Shown one piece after another: positions 21,616 to 31,475 of a stretch of 39,959 bases of DNA. The stretch comes from Flavobacterium sp. UBA6203. Lineage in GTDB: Bacteria > Bacteroidota > Bacteroidia > Flavobacteriales > Flavobacteriaceae. Below the pieces are notes generated by a model. That model was not told the DNA's origin and searched no databases. It was given only the letters and a program-made list of their open reading frames with translations. The stretch's first letter is position 1, and each line of letters begins with the position of its first letter. Position numbers and translations under genes: made by a program. Location: the NCBI GenBank assembly GCA_002421645.1, contig DIST01000024.1, positions 1 through 39,959 of the forward strand, written 5' to 3'.

Positions 21616-22905
21616 TTGAGAACAGTAATTACAAAAGATATTTCGCCCTTTTCCGACTTTAAAAACCAACTTTTGCATTGGGCGAACCAACATAGAGAAG
21701 TTGTTTTTTTAGATTCGAATCAGTATCATCAAAAGTATTCGAGTTACGATGCAGTTTTGGCGGTGGATGCTTTTACTTCGATTAAAACCGATTACGAAAA
21801 TGCGTTTCAAGATTTGTATCAGTACCAAAGTCAAACGAAAGATTGGTTGTTTGGTTATTTGTCCTATGATTTAAAAAACGATACCGAAGCTTTAAATTCC
21901 AACAATTTCGATGGATTAGCGTTTCCCGATTTGTTTTTCTTTCAGCCTAAAAAGTTATTTCTAATCAAAGGAAATCAAGTTGAAATCCAATATTTACGAA
22001 TGTGCGATGAGGAAATGGAGGCTGATTTCGAAGAAATCATATCTATCGCACCTATTACCCATTACCCATCACCAATTACCATAAAACAACGCATCTCAAA
22101 AGAAAATTATCTTTCCAAAGTATCTAAAATGCTCGAACATATTCACCGTGGCGACATATATGAAGCGAATTTCTGCATGGAATTCTATGCCGAAAAGGCT
22201 CAAATTGAACCTTTGGAAATCTATCAAAAACTGAATGCTATTTCTGAACCACCTTTTGCGGTGTACTTCAAGAATAATTTTCAGTATTTGCTTTCCGCTT
22301 CACCTGAACGTTATTTGCGAAAAGAAGGAACAAAAGTCATTTCCCAACCCATAAAAGGAACAGCAAGAAGAAGTTTTGATGTAGAACAAGACGAACAATT
22401 AAAATCCGATTTAGCTCAAAATGAAAAAGAACGTTCTGAGAATATTATGATTGTCGATTTAGTTCGGAACGATTTATCGCACACCGCAACAAAAGGAAGT
22501 GTTAAAGTGGAAGAATTATGTCAGATTTACACGTTTAAGCAAGTCCATCAAATGATTTCTACAATCGTTTCCGAAGTTGAAAACACGACTTCACCCATCG
22601 AAATTCTAAGAACGACTTTTCCAATGGGAAGCATGACAGGTGCGCCAAAGATTTCGGCTATGCAAATTATTGAAGCATTAGAAGAAACCAAACGTGGATT
22701 ATACAGTGGAGCAGTGGGATATTTCACTCCAAACGGCGATTTCGATTTTAATGTCGTGATTCGAAGTATTTTGTATAATGCACAAAATCAGTATTTATCT
22801 TTTTCTGTAGGAAGCGCTGTAACTTCTCAGGCTGTTCCTGAAAATGAATATGAAGAATGTTTGTTGAAAGCAAAAGCGATGTTTGAGGTGTTGCAATCCA
22901 AATAA
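21616..22905 (+). CDS. pabB: Aminodeoxychorismate synthase component I (chorismate-binding enzyme)
   Basis: Makes 4-amino-4-deoxychorismate from chorismate and ammonia, the first step to p-aminobenzoate and folate. The 429-residue protein has the chorismate-binding core from about residue 165 on: YEANFCMEF, PIKGTARR near 245-252, IMIVDLVRNDLS, FPMGSMTGAPK and SGAVGYFTPNGDFDFNVVIRS near 363. These features favour PabB over anthranilate synthase, although such calls by sequence carry some doubt. No in-frame ATG lies near the N-terminus; TTG at 21616 gives a plausible start (MRTVITKDISPF). The linker before the core is encoded by a tandem ATTACCC-type word repeat (22052-22080). pabA is not adjacent. 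First gene of the pabB - tilS - dsbD run. Confidence 0.88.
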   Translation: MRTVITKDISPFSDFKNQLLHWANQHREVVFLDSNQYHQKYSSYDAVLAVDAFTSIKTDYENAFQDLYQYQSQTKDWLFGYLSYDLKNDTEALNSNNFDGLAFPDLFFFQPKKLFLIKGNQVEIQYLRMCDEEMEADFEEIISIAPITHYPSPITIKQRISKENYLSKVSKMLEHIHRGDIYEANFCMEFYAEKAQIEPLEIYQKLNAISEPPFAVYFKNNFQYLLSASPERYLRKEGTKVISQPIKGTARRSFDVEQDEQLKSDLAQNEKERSENIMIVDLVRNDLSHTATKGSVKVEELCQIYTFKQVHQMISTIVSEVENTTSPIEILRTTFPMGSMTGAPKISAMQIIEALEETKRGLYSGAVGYFTPNGDFDFNVVIRSILYNAQNQYLSFSVGSAVTSQAVPENEYEECLLKAKAMFEVLQSK

Positions 22906-22921
22906 TTCCTTATTTTTGGTC

Positions 22922-24229
22922 ATGCTTACAAAATTTCAAAATCATATAGAACAAAATTTTGCCCAACTAAAAGACAAGAAATTGCTTTTAGCTGTTAGTG
23001 GTGGCATTGATAGTATGGTTTTGATGCATTTGTTTCAGCAATTGAATTATGATATTGCGATTGCACATTGTAATTTTCAATTAAGAGGAAAGGAAAGCGA
23101 TGCTGATGAAATGTTGGTTAGGGAAATTTGTCAAGATAGGTATATTCCATATTTTATTGAGACGTTTGATACGCTTGAATTTGCTAATAAAAACAAACTT
23201 TCCATTCAATTAGCCGCTCGAAAGTTACGTTATGATTGGTTTCAAGAAATTATTTCACTTGGATTTGATTATGTTTTAACCGCTCATCATTTGGATGACA
23301 ATGTTGAAACATTTTTAATCAATTTCACAAGAGGAACAGGCTTAGAAGGGTTGACGGGAATTCCTGCTCAAAATGTAAACATTATTCGTCCGTTGTTGCC
23401 GTTTTCTCGTTTGGAAATTGAGAATTATGCGTTAGAAAATAAAATTCAATGGCGAGAAGATTCTAGCAATGCTACGGATAAGTATTTCCGAAATAAACTA
23501 CGTCACGATATTGTTCCCATTTTAAAAGAATTGAATACCGGATTTTTAGATTCGTTTCAAAATACTTTACATCATTTGCAACAAGCAGAAAGTTTAGTTA
23601 ATGACGCTTCTAAATTGGTTTATGAAAAAGTTGTAGAGGAGAAAGAGAATCAATTAGAAATTCATTTGAAACCATTGCTTCAATTCAAGAATCATAAAGC
23701 GTATTTGTACCAATGGCTGAAAGATTACGGATTTTCGGCTTGGAATGATATTTATGATTTGGTTGAAGCGCAATCAGGAAAACAAATATTTTCGGAAACG
23801 CATGTTTTGTTGAAAGACCGAGAAAAATTAATCCTTTTTGAAAGAAAATCGTCAAATAATTCAGCAATTTTTATTATTGAATCGTTAGATAGTAAAGTTA
23901 ATATTCCCTTAAAACTTAGGTTTTGTAAAGGAGTTAACATTTTTGAAACACATTCGAATTGTATATTTGTAGATGAAAGTAAACTCAAATTTCCGCTTAC
24001 TATTAGAAAATGGCAAGAAGGAGATTATTTTTATCCATCAGGAATGAATGGGAAAAAGAAATTGAGTAAATATTTCAAAGATGAAAAATATTCGCTTTTA
24101 GATAAAGAAAATCAGTGGTTATTATGTTCGCAAGACCAAATTGTTTGGGTAATTGGAAAACGAGTAGATAATCGATTTACAAGTAATGAAACAACACAAA
24201 ACATCATAAAAATAGTATTAGAAGAATGA
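22922..24229 (+). CDS. tilS: tRNA(Ile)-lysidine synthetase
   Basis: Modifies cytidine 34 of the AUA-reading tRNA-Ile to lysidine with lysine and ATP, an essential step. The 435-residue protein has the N-type ATP-pyrophosphatase P-loop AVSGGIDSM (residues 25-33), the HCNFQLRG segment near 59-66, LTAHHLDDNVETFLINFTRGTG near 120-141 and a C-terminal TilS domain (LTIRKWQEGDYFYPSGMNGKKKLSKYF). The frame is open upstream, but ATG at 22922 (MLTKFQNHI) gives a normal family start and a 16-base gap after pabB. Its stop overlaps the dsbD start as ATGA. Confidence 0.94.
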   Translation: MLTKFQNHIEQNFAQLKDKKLLLAVSGGIDSMVLMHLFQQLNYDIAIAHCNFQLRGKESDADEMLVREICQDRYIPYFIETFDTLEFANKNKLSIQLAARKLRYDWFQEIISLGFDYVLTAHHLDDNVETFLINFTRGTGLEGLTGIPAQNVNIIRPLLPFSRLEIENYALENKIQWREDSSNATDKYFRNKLRHDIVPILKELNTGFLDSFQNTLHHLQQAESLVNDASKLVYEKVVEEKENQLEIHLKPLLQFKNHKAYLYQWLKDYGFSAWNDIYDLVEAQSGKQIFSETHVLLKDREKLILFERKSSNNSAIFIIESLDSKVNIPLKLRFCKGVNIFETHSNCIFVDESKLKFPLTIRKWQEGDYFYPSGMNGKKKLSKYFKDEKYSLLDKENQWLLCSQDQIVWVIGKRVDNRFTSNETTQNIIKIVLEE

Positions 24230-26238
24230 GAAAATATTTTGCCTTAATCGCCTTAATTTTTGGATTTTTTGGAAATGCACAAATTATAAATCCGGTACAA
24301 TGGAAAACTAAAGTCGTTCAAAAATCGGCTACCGAATTTGAATTGGTTATGGATGCTACTATCGAAAATGAGTGGCATATGTATTCGCAATTTACACCAG
24401 AAAACGGACCACTTCCAACTGTTTTTGATTATAAAAACTCAAAAGGGAACTTCGATTTAGTTGGGAAAACCAAAGAAAGTCCATACAAAAAAGTATACAA
24501 CGATATTTTTGAAGTAGACGAATATTATTTTGCAAAAACGGCTCAGTTCAAGCAAGTAATTAAAGTTACCAATCCGAAATTAAAAGAGGTAAAAGTTTAT
24601 GTAGAATACCAAGTTTGTAAAGAGCAATGTATTCAGCAAGATGCTGCGTTTACGTTTAAATTGCCTGAAATTAAGGTAGAAGAAGTTATATCAACAAATG
24701 TAGTTTCTAATGATACAACTGCTGTTAGTGCCGATACAACATCGATTACAACTACTGATTCAGAAAAAGCTACAAAAGAAATTGTTCCGACTTCAACTCC
24801 AAAAGAAGAGGAGAAAAGTTTGTGGGGAATCTTCATTTTAGCTTTCTTAGGTGGATTTGCTGCTTTGCTTACGCCTTGCGTATTCCCAATGATACCAATG
24901 ACAGTGAGTTTCTTTACAAAACAAAGTAAAACCAAAGCGGCAGGAATTCGTAATGCTTTTATTTATGGGATTTCTATCATTGTCATTTATGTTGGTTTAG
25001 GAATGATAATAACCGCACTTTTTGGAATCGATTCATTAAATGCGTTATCGACTAATGTTTGGTTTAACTTGATATTTTTTGTAATTCTAATCGTTTTTGC
25101 GGCTTCATTTTTAGGAGCATTTGAAATCGTTTTACCCAATTCATTTTTAAATAAAATCGACAGACAAGCAGATAGAGGTGGAATCATCGGAATCTTCTTC
25201 ATGGCGTTAGCCTTAGCTGTTGTATCTTTTTCATGTACTGGTCCAATTGTAGGATCATTATTAGGAGAATCAGCAAGACAAGGTGGAATAGGACCAATAG
25301 TTGGAATGTTAGGATTCTCTTCTGCAATTGCTTTGCCTTTTATGTTGTTTGCGATGTTTCCTGGTTGGATGAATTCGTTGCCAAAATCGGGTGGTTGGTT
25401 AAATACAGTTAAAGTTTCATTAGGATTCTTAGAATTGGCTTTTGCCTTCAAGTTTTTATCTAATGCCGATTTAGTTTTACAAACACATTTATTAGAAAGA
25501 GAAGTGTTCTTAGCTATTTGGATTGCTGTTTTTGGAGCTTGGGCATTATATCTTTTCGGAAAATTAATCTTGCCTCATGATAGTCCAATGACTCATATTT
25601 CTGTAGGAAGATTATTCATAGCTTTATTTGTTACTACATTCACCATTTACTTAATTCCAGGTTTATGGGGAGCTCCACTAAAAATATTGAGTGGATTTAC
25701 ACCACCAATGACTTATAGTGAAAGTCCGTATGGAGTTGGGTACCAAAATACAATAAGTTCTGGAGTTTCTACTGAATCTGCTTTACCAGAAAATGCGCAT
25801 ATTGGACCATTAGGAATTACGGCATTTCATGATTATGAAGAAGGATTAGCTTACGCGAAAAAAGTAAACAAACCAGTTTTATTAGATTTCACTGGACATG
25901 CATGTGCGAACTGTAGAAAAATGGAAGAAAATGTGTGGTCTGATGCTGAAATTTTGAAAATCTTAAATAATGAAATTGTACTGATTTCGTTATACGGTGA
26001 TGACCAACGCGAATTACCAAAAGAAGAACAATACGTTTCAAAATCAGGAAGTGAAGTGACTACCATTGGAAAAAAATGGAGAGAATATCAAATTGAACGA
26101 TATAACATTAATGCCCAACCTTATTATGTAGTTTTAGATGCTGAAGGTAAAGATATTTCTAAACCAGTAGGTTATACACCAGATGTTCAAGAATACAAAT
26201 CTTGGTTAAAAGAAGGTATTTCAAAATTCAAAAAATAA
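24226..26238 (+). CDS. dsbD: Thiol:disulfide interchange protein DsbD
   Basis: Carries electrons from cytoplasmic thioredoxin to the periplasm. The 670-residue protein has three parts. Residues 1-18 are a signal peptide, followed by the periplasmic alpha domain with VCKEQC (near 131-136). The membrane part of about eight segments spans residues 198-490, with Cys in LTPCVFPMIPM (near 217) and FSCTGPIVGSLLG (near 337). The C-terminal thioredoxin-like gamma domain has GHACANCRKMEENVW (Cys near 559 and 562). All six redox cysteines expected for DsbD are present. The start overlaps the tilS stop by four bases. Probable clients are periplasmic thioredoxin-like proteins such as the TlpA-like and ArsF-like lipoproteins of this window, which is inference. 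Confidence 0.93.
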   Translation: MRKYFALIALIFGFFGNAQIINPVQWKTKVVQKSATEFELVMDATIENEWHMYSQFTPENGPLPTVFDYKNSKGNFDLVGKTKESPYKKVYNDIFEVDEYYFAKTAQFKQVIKVTNPKLKEVKVYVEYQVCKEQCIQQDAAFTFKLPEIKVEEVISTNVVSNDTTAVSADTTSITTTDSEKATKEIVPTSTPKEEEKSLWGIFILAFLGGFAALLTPCVFPMIPMTVSFFTKQSKTKAAGIRNAFIYGISIIVIYVGLGMIITALFGIDSLNALSTNVWFNLIFFVILIVFAASFLGAFEIVLPNSFLNKIDRQADRGGIIGIFFMALALAVVSFSCTGPIVGSLLGESARQGGIGPIVGMLGFSSAIALPFMLFAMFPGWMNSLPKSGGWLNTVKVSLGFLELAFAFKFLSNADLVLQTHLLEREVFLAIWIAVFGAWALYLFGKLILPHDSPMTHISVGRLFIALFVTTFTIYLIPGLWGAPLKILSGFTPPMTYSESPYGVGYQNTISSGVSTESALPENAHIGPLGITAFHDYEEGLAYAKKVNKPVLLDFTGHACANCRKMEENVWSDAEILKILNNEIVLISLYGDDQRELPKEEQYVSKSGSEVTTIGKKWREYQIERYNINAQPYYVVLDAEGKDISKPVGYTPDVQEYKSWLKEGISKFKK

Positions 26239-26242
26239 ATCA

Positions 26243-26268
26243 AATCCCGAGCAATCGGGATTTTTTAT
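26243..26268 (+). terminator. Terminator after dsbD
   Basis: AATCCCGA (26243-26250) and TCGGGATT (26255-26262) form a perfect stem around GCAA, followed by a T-run. Confidence 0.85.
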
Positions 26269-26282
26269 TTCAAAAACTTTTC

Positions 26283-26290
26283 TATATTTG
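26283..26290 (+). promoter_or_regulatory. Promoter -7 box of comM
   Basis: TATATTTG matches TAnnTTTG, 33 bases before the ATG; the place of the -33 box is filled by the terminator tail and shows no clear TTG. Confidence 0.5.
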
Positions 26291-26323
26291 CATCTATATA
26301 AGCCATTTAAAATAGTATAAGCC

Positions 26324-27859
26324 ATGTTAGTAAAAGTATTCGGAAGCGCCGTTTTTGGCGTTGAGGCCACTACCATCACGGTAGAAGTAAACACAGAAAA
26401 AGGAATCGGTTATCATTTAGTTGGGCTTCCTGATTCCGCCATAAAAGAAAGCAGTTTTCGAATTGCTGCCGCACTTAAAAACAATTCCTATCAATTTCCC
26501 GGTAAAAAAATCATTGTAAATATGGCGCCTGCCGATTTACGAAAAGAAGGTTCCGCTTATGATTTAACCATAGCAGTTGGAATTTTAGCCGCTTCATCCC
26601 AAATTACCTCAAAAGAAATCGAAAATTACATCATCATGGGCGAATTATCGCTTGATGGAACTTTGCAACCCATAAAAGGAGCTTTGTCTATAGCTATTAA
26701 AGCCAAAGAAGAAGGTTTTAAAGGTGTAATTATCCCAATTCAAAATGTTAAGGAAGCTGCTATTGTTGAAGATTTAGATGTTTACGGAGTTTCTAATGTA
26801 ACGGAAGTAATCGAATTTTTTGAAGGAAAGGGAAACTTGGCACCCACAAGAATTGATACAACCGAAGAATTTTCAAAAACTCTAAACTTTCCAGAACATG
26901 ATTTTGCCGATGTCAAAGGTCAAGAAGGAATTAAAAGATGCATGGAAATTGCGGCTGCTGGTGGTCATAACATAATTTTGATTGGTCCCCCGGGTTCAGG
27001 GAAAACGATGTTAGCCAAACGATTGCCTAGTATTTTACCACCTATGACAATGCGTGAAGCTTTGGAAACCACTAAAATTCATTCGGTAGCCGGAAAAACA
27101 AAAGATGTGGGTTTGATGGCACAACGTCCTTTTAGAAGTCCGCATCATACTGCCTCAAGTGTAAGTTTAGTTGGAGGTGGAAGTTATCCACAACCAGGTG
27201 AAATATCATTAGCCCATAACGGCGTTTTATTTTTAGACGAATTACCCGAATTTAAACGAGAAGTTTTAGAAGTAATGCGACAGCCATTAGAAGATAGGGA
27301 AGTTACGATTTCCAGAGCGAAATTTACGATTACCTATCCATCTTCTTTTATGTTGGTAGCGAGCATGAATCCAAGTCCGGGAGGTTATTTTAATGATCCT
27401 AATGCGCCTGTGAGTTCAACACCACAAGAAATGCAACGCTATTTGAGTAAAATTTCGGGACCTTTATTAGATCGAATTGATATTCATATTGAAGTTACAC
27501 CCGTTCCGTTTGAAAAATTAACTGAGACTCGAAAAGCAGAAAGTAGTGTGGCAATTAGAGAACGAGTTACGAAAGCAAGAGAAATTCAATCGCAACGCTT
27601 TGAAAATTTTGAACATATTCACTATAATGCCCAAATGAGTAGCAAATTAATTCGGGAATTTTGTGTTTTAGATGAGGTTTCACTACAGTTACTAAAAACT
27701 GCTATGGAACGTTTGAATTTATCCGCAAGAGCGTATGATAGAATTCTAAAAGTTTCGAGAACTATTGCTGATTTAGATGCATCGGAACATATTCAATCTC
27801 ATCATATTGCGGAAGCGATTCAGTACAGAAGTTTAGATAGGGAAGGTTGGTTAGGGTAA
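26324..27859 (+). CDS. comM: YifB/ComM-family AAA+ ATPase (Mg-chelatase-like)
   Basis: A hexameric helicase-type ATPase that in naturally transforming bacteria extends heteroduplex DNA during uptake recombination; it is also kept in non-transforming species. The 511-residue protein has an N-terminal ChlI-like domain (residues 1-170, starting [15 protein letters not shown]), Walker [10 protein letters not shown] near 220, Walker [10 protein letters not shown] near 302, sensor [10 protein letters not shown] near 350 and the C-terminal lid with [18 protein letters not shown]. Length is normal. The last codons and stop take part in a perfect 11-bp hairpin shared with the end of the convergent gene. 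Confidence 0.93.
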   Translation: MLVKVFGSAVFGVEATTITVEVNTEKGIGYHLVGLPDSAIKESSFRIAAALKNNSYQFPGKKIIVNMAPADLRKEGSAYDLTIAVGILAASSQITSKEIENYIIMGELSLDGTLQPIKGALSIAIKAKEEGFKGVIIPIQNVKEAAIVEDLDVYGVSNVTEVIEFFEGKGNLAPTRIDTTEEFSKTLNFPEHDFADVKGQEGIKRCMEIAAAGGHNIILIGPPGSGKTMLAKRLPSILPPMTMREALETTKIHSVAGKTKDVGLMAQRPFRSPHHTASSVSLVGGGSYPQPGEISLAHNGVLFLDELPEFKREVLEVMRQPLEDREVTISRAKFTITYPSSFMLVASMNPSPGGYFNDPNAPVSSTPQEMQRYLSKISGPLLDRIDIHIEVTPVPFEKLTETRKAESSVAIRERVTKAREIQSQRFENFEHIHYNAQMSSKLIREFCVLDEVSLQLLKTAMERLNLSARAYDRILKVSRTIADLDASEHIQSHHIAEAIQYRSLDREGWLG

Positions 27860-27867
27860 CCAACCTT
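27843..27867. terminator. Hairpin overlapping the ends of comM and the HMG-CoA synthase gene
   Basis: AAGGTTGGTTA (27843-27853) and TAACCAACCTT (27857-27867) are perfect inverted repeats around GGG. The stem spans the last five codons and stop of comM and reaches into the stop codon of the convergent gene. T-runs are weak on both sides, so it may act as a bidirectional terminator or as a 3'-end stabiliser. Confidence 0.55.
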
Positions 27868-29221
27868 ATTCTACAAATTTGTAATATCGAGCCCCTTTTA
27901 ATACAGGGTTATTTTGCTCTATATAATCTAATACGAATTCGTTTTTTGGTTCTAAAACAGAATTTGAAAGTTCTTTTCTGTGTAATTTTTGATAAATTTC
28001 AAATGAAATTGGTATTCTTTCATTTAAAATTTCAAATAAGTTGGTTTTAAGAATGGTGTTTTTCCATTCCGGTTGAATTTCTCCTTCAAAAACTTTTGAT
28101 TTTGAACCACTACCATATGCAATAAAACCAACTTTTTTTGAAGTTAAGTTTTGGTTTTCAGAGGCACAATGATATAGTGCAGAAAGTAATCCAAGAAAAA
28201 TGGAACCCGTATAAATATTGCCCACATTACCAGACGCAATTTCGGAAGGATATATTTTATTTTTTACTAAATCTAAATATTCGGAAGATTTTGATAATGC
28301 TTTCATTTTATCTTTAGTAGTTGCTCCCTCTTGTTTGTTGAGTAAATCAGGATTCTCTTTTGCAAAAATTTCAATAAATGTTCTTCTTCCTTGAAAACAA
28401 TAGGGAAGATGCATTAAAATTAATTCCCAATTATTAAAAATTATCTCCTTTTGATTGCTTTCAGATTTATAATGATCATAAGCTGCAGAAATTCGATTTA
28501 TATAACAAGAATTTGAATATTGACCATCAAAAACGGGTTGTTCTTTAGATATGGTAATTTCACTTTCTAAAATATCAAACCAATTTTCATTGGTGTCATT
28601 TCCAGTAATAGCTTTTTTAGAAATGGTTTGTTTTGGTTTAAAAAAGTCGAAAACACTTTCAGTTGAAACTCCTGTTTCATTTGAAAAAGCTATTAATTTT
28701 GGATTTGAACTGATTACCATTGCAATGGCACCAGCACCTTGTGTATATTCTCCAGTAGAATTTAAGTCATATTTTGCATTATCTGTTGCAATTACGATTG
28801 CTTTTTTAGTAGGATGCAATCGAATATAATCAACACAAGTTTGCAAAGCATCAACAGCACCAATACATGCAAATGTAAGATCAACAACATCACAATTTTG
28901 GAGTGCATTACTGCCTAGTTTTTGTTCTATTAAATTTAGAATGTAAGAAGCAACTGGTTTCGAATTATCTAATCCGCTTTCTGTTCCAACATAAATTTTA
29001 GAAATTTCTGAAAGATTAAGGTTTTCTTGTGTTATTAATTTCAATAAAGCATTCGCTCCTAATGTAACAATATCTTGATTGATATCTAGAAAACTCATTT
29101 TTTCTAAACCTAAACCTTTGATTAGTTTATCAGCCTCAATATTTCTATTATTAGCTAAGATCGAAATAGGTAAATATATTTTAGGGACATCAAATTGAAG
29201 AGCATCAATTCCAACTTTCAT
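27866..29221 (-). CDS. mvaS: Hydroxymethylglutaryl-CoA synthase family protein
   Basis: Condenses acetoacetyl-CoA with acetyl-CoA to HMG-CoA, an early step of the mevalonate route to isoprenoids. The 451-residue protein has a thiolase-type fold with the expected catalytic residues: Glu81 in YVGTESG, Cys119 in VDLTFACIGA and His271 in LMHLPYCFQGRR, corresponding to the Glu/Cys/His triad of bacterial MvaS. It is longer than Gram-positive MvaS (about 385 residues), closer to the eukaryote-sized form. A Bacteroidota mevalonate pathway is plausible, though many members of the phylum use the MEP route and no other mevalonate gene is nearby. A TTG is in frame two codons upstream, but ATG at 29221 is preferred. 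A possible -7 box TATTTTTG lies at 29243-29236. Confidence 0.85.
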   Translation of the reverse strand: MKVGIDALQFDVPKIYLPISILANNRNIEADKLIKGLGLEKMSFLDINQDIVTLGANALLKLITQENLNLSEISKIYVGTESGLDNSKPVASYILNLIEQKLGSNALQNCDVVDLTFACIGAVDALQTCVDYIRLHPTKKAIVIATDNAKYDLNSTGEYTQGAGAIAMVISSNPKLIAFSNETGVSTESVFDFFKPKQTISKKAITGNDTNENWFDILESEITISKEQPVFDGQYSNSCYINRISAAYDHYKSESNQKEIIFNNWELILMHLPYCFQGRRTFIEIFAKENPDLLNKQEGATTKDKMKALSKSSEYLDLVKNKIYPSEIASGNVGNIYTGSIFLGLLSALYHCASENQNLTSKKVGFIAYGSGSKSKVFEGEIQPEWKNTILKTNLFEILNERIPISFEIYQKLHRKELSNSVLEPKNEFVLDYIEQNNPVLKGARYYKFVE

Positions 29222-29245
29222 ATTCAAATTTTTTTCAAAAATAAA

Positions 29246-29278
29246 AAGGTATGTTCAAAAAAAGCTTGAACATACCTT
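29246..29278 (-). terminator. Terminator after the outer-membrane barrel gene
   Basis: AAGGTATGTTCAA (29246-29258) and TTGAACATACCTT (29266-29278) are a perfect 13-bp inverted repeat; T-rich sequence follows on the minus strand. It ends the panB - rluA - barrel transcript about 120 bases after the barrel stop. Confidence 0.8.
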
Positions 29279-29398
29279 AAAATTAACTGCTATAAATAAT
29301 TTTTACGAATAATATAAAATAATTACCCATTTTTAATTTTTTATTACAAAAACAGGATAAAAATTATGGATTAAAAATTTGTTATTGTGCTTGTTATA

Positions 29399-30751
29399 TT
29401 AGAATCCAAATCGCATACCTAAATACAAGTCGGCTTGTTTTCCATTGTTTGCTAAGGCAGAAATGATACTGTTTGAACCTATAAAAAATCCAGACAATCT
29501 AAAACCAATACCACTTGTAAAACCAGAAATCTCATTTGAAGCCAACGGAGCATAAGCTTCGAACCATTTTGCAGAAAATCTTGGTATTAAAGTATATGAA
29601 TTTTGTGTTGTAGTAATATCGCTTTCAGTATCATCTGAAACTTTTTGATTAATACTTCCAGTTAAAAACCATTTTTTACTTAGTCTTAAATCGGCATAAG
29701 CATTGATTACTGTTGGTAATTTTACTTTAAAATCTCCAGTACTTGAGTTTGTTTGAAAATAAGCAGCATTAGCAGGATCACTAAGAATTGCTTCAATTTC
29801 TTCCATACTTTCAACATTTTCAAATTGATTTAAATCTAAACTTTCTAATCCACTTACATCTAATACATAATTTTTATTCAAATTATTATCTGATTTAAAA
29901 GTCATAGAACCTAAATTTTTTACAGAAAGACCTGCATTTAATTTATAACTATTTGGATCAGTTTCGTCTTTTAGTCTGTAATTAAATCCAAAGTCAGCTG
30001 CAAATCCATTTACTCCTTGTGAGAAAAATTCATTATAATTGCTTTGGTCATTGTAATTATTAGCTAAAACTCCTGCATACGAAATGTTAACATTCGCGGT
30101 AGCATTTACTAATGAAATATCACCAAAATTGTTAACTAATGTTGCATTTAAATTAGTTGCTGAAAAGTTGGCATATGCTCCTGGGAAAAGAAGTCTAATA
30201 TTACTACCTACACTTACTTTATGTTTAGGGCCATCCATAATATTTCTGGCAAGGTTAAAACTTAATTCACCCCAAGTTGTAGCATTTAAACGTTGATTGT
30301 CGTTTGAAGATAAAGTAGTTTGTGTTAATAAATTACTTAAATTTCCATTACTAATTGCTTCTCCTAGATTTGGATCAACATTTACAACATTTGCTTTTAT
30401 GTAAGCAGAAGAATTAATTCCAAAAGCCCATTTTCCTTTTTTGAAAGCAAAAGAAGGTCCATACATTTGAGCATCAATTCTTAAGTTAACGGGGTCACTT
30501 CCTTCAAAGATTTTGTCTTCTAAATTATCACTACTGGTTAAATCAGAAAAGGATAATTTATTATTAGCCATTGCAATTGAAAAATTAAAAACATTTACTT
30601 CAAATTTAGTGTTCATGTTAGTTAATTCAGCTGGATTGTTTGCAGCGGATAATAACCCACCTCTTTTTGAAGTTGAAATACCACTAAAATGTTCTTGTGA
30701 AAACGAACAAAATGATGAAATTAGCAAAGTTGAAAATAAAATTTTTTTCAT
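29399..30751 (-). CDS. Outer-membrane beta-barrel protein (DUF5723-like)
   Basis: A 450-residue exported protein: signal peptide (LISSFCSFSQ) and then a long series of alternating beta-strands ending in aromatic Phe (YLGMRFGF), the usual end of outer-membrane barrels. The opening GISTSKRGGLLSAANNPAELTNM resembles Bacteroidota barrel families related to the PorV/DUF5723 type, with an NPA motif near the N-terminus. A middle insertion (residues ~295-335) is acidic and probably surface-exposed. Function unknown; transport of a hydrophobic ligand is possible by analogy only. The gene follows the rluA-type gene by 11 bases and belongs to the same minus-strand transcript as panB. Confidence 0.72.
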   Translation of the reverse strand: MKKILFSTLLISSFCSFSQEHFSGISTSKRGGLLSAANNPAELTNMNTKFEVNVFNFSIAMANNKLSFSDLTSSDNLEDKIFEGSDPVNLRIDAQMYGPSFAFKKGKWAFGINSSAYIKANVVNVDPNLGEAISNGNLSNLLTQTTLSSNDNQRLNATTWGELSFNLARNIMDGPKHKVSVGSNIRLLFPGAYANFSATNLNATLVNNFGDISLVNATANVNISYAGVLANNYNDQSNYNEFFSQGVNGFAADFGFNYRLKDETDPNSYKLNAGLSVKNLGSMTFKSDNNLNKNYVLDVSGLESLDLNQFENVESMEEIEAILSDPANAAYFQTNSSTGDFKVKLPTVINAYADLRLSKKWFLTGSINQKVSDDTESDITTTQNSYTLIPRFSAKWFEAYAPLASNEISGFTSGIGFRLSGFFIGSNSIISALANNGKQADLYLGMRFGF

Positions 30752-30762
30752 AATGTTAGATT

Positions 30763-31458
30763 TTATATAGCTTTCCAGATGCTATCATCGGGAGTGTTTG
30801 CTATAAATTTAAGAATTTCTTTTGAAACGGGATGTGTTATAATCAATTTTTTAGCATGTAAATGTATTCCACCATCTGGATTGTTTCTGTCAAATCCGTA
30901 TTTTAAATCTCCTTTAATAGGACAGCCAATGGCTTGTAATTGAGCTCTAATTTGATGATGTCTGCCTGTGTGTAAATCGATTTCTAAAGCATAATAGTTA
31001 TCTAGTTTTTTTATGATTTGATAACTTAAACTTGCTTTTTTACTATCAGGAACTTCCTTTAAGTGTGCTTTTGAAGTATTGTTTTTGGTATTTCGTTTTA
31101 AGAAATGAATTAAAGTATCTTTTTCCTTAGGTGGACAATTTTTCACAACCGCCCAATATGTTTTTTGAGTTTCTCTATTTTTAAAAGTCTCATTCAAACG
31201 AGATAAAGCTTTTGATGTTTTTGCAAAAACAACAATTCCAGAAGTCGGTCTGTCTAAACGATGTACTACTCCTAAAAAAACATCTCCAGGTTTGTTGTAT
31301 TTTTCTTTGATATATTGTTTCACTATTTCAGAAAGAGGAATGTCGCCCGTTTTATCACCTTGAACAATATCTCCTACACGTTTATTAATAACAATTATAT
31401 GATTGTCTTCGTGAAGAATTTGAAGATTATCTTTGGTAGAAACTACTTTCTCTTTCAA
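30763..31458 (-). CDS. RluA-family 23S/tRNA pseudouridine synthase
   Basis: Converts uridine to pseudouridine in RNA. The 231-residue protein has the RluA catalytic motif VHRLDRPTSG with Asp69, plus the family segments FKNRETQKTYWAVV near 91-104 and DLHTGRHHQIRAQL near 160-173. No N-terminal S4 domain is present, so it is a short RluA/RluC-like form. The RNA target cannot be named. The gene lies 17 bases after panB and 11 bases before the barrel gene on one transcript. Confidence 0.9.
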   Translation of the reverse strand: MKEKVVSTKDNLQILHEDNHIIVINKRVGDIVQGDKTGDIPLSEIVKQYIKEKYNKPGDVFLGVVHRLDRPTSGIVVFAKTSKALSRLNETFKNRETQKTYWAVVKNCPPKEKDTLIHFLKRNTKNNTSKAHLKEVPDSKKASLSYQIIKKLDNYYALEIDLHTGRHHQIRAQLQAIGCPIKGDLKYGFDRNNPDGGIHLHAKKLIITHPVSKEILKFIANTPDDSIWKAI

Positions 31459-31475
31459 AATGTACTTCCGTTAAA

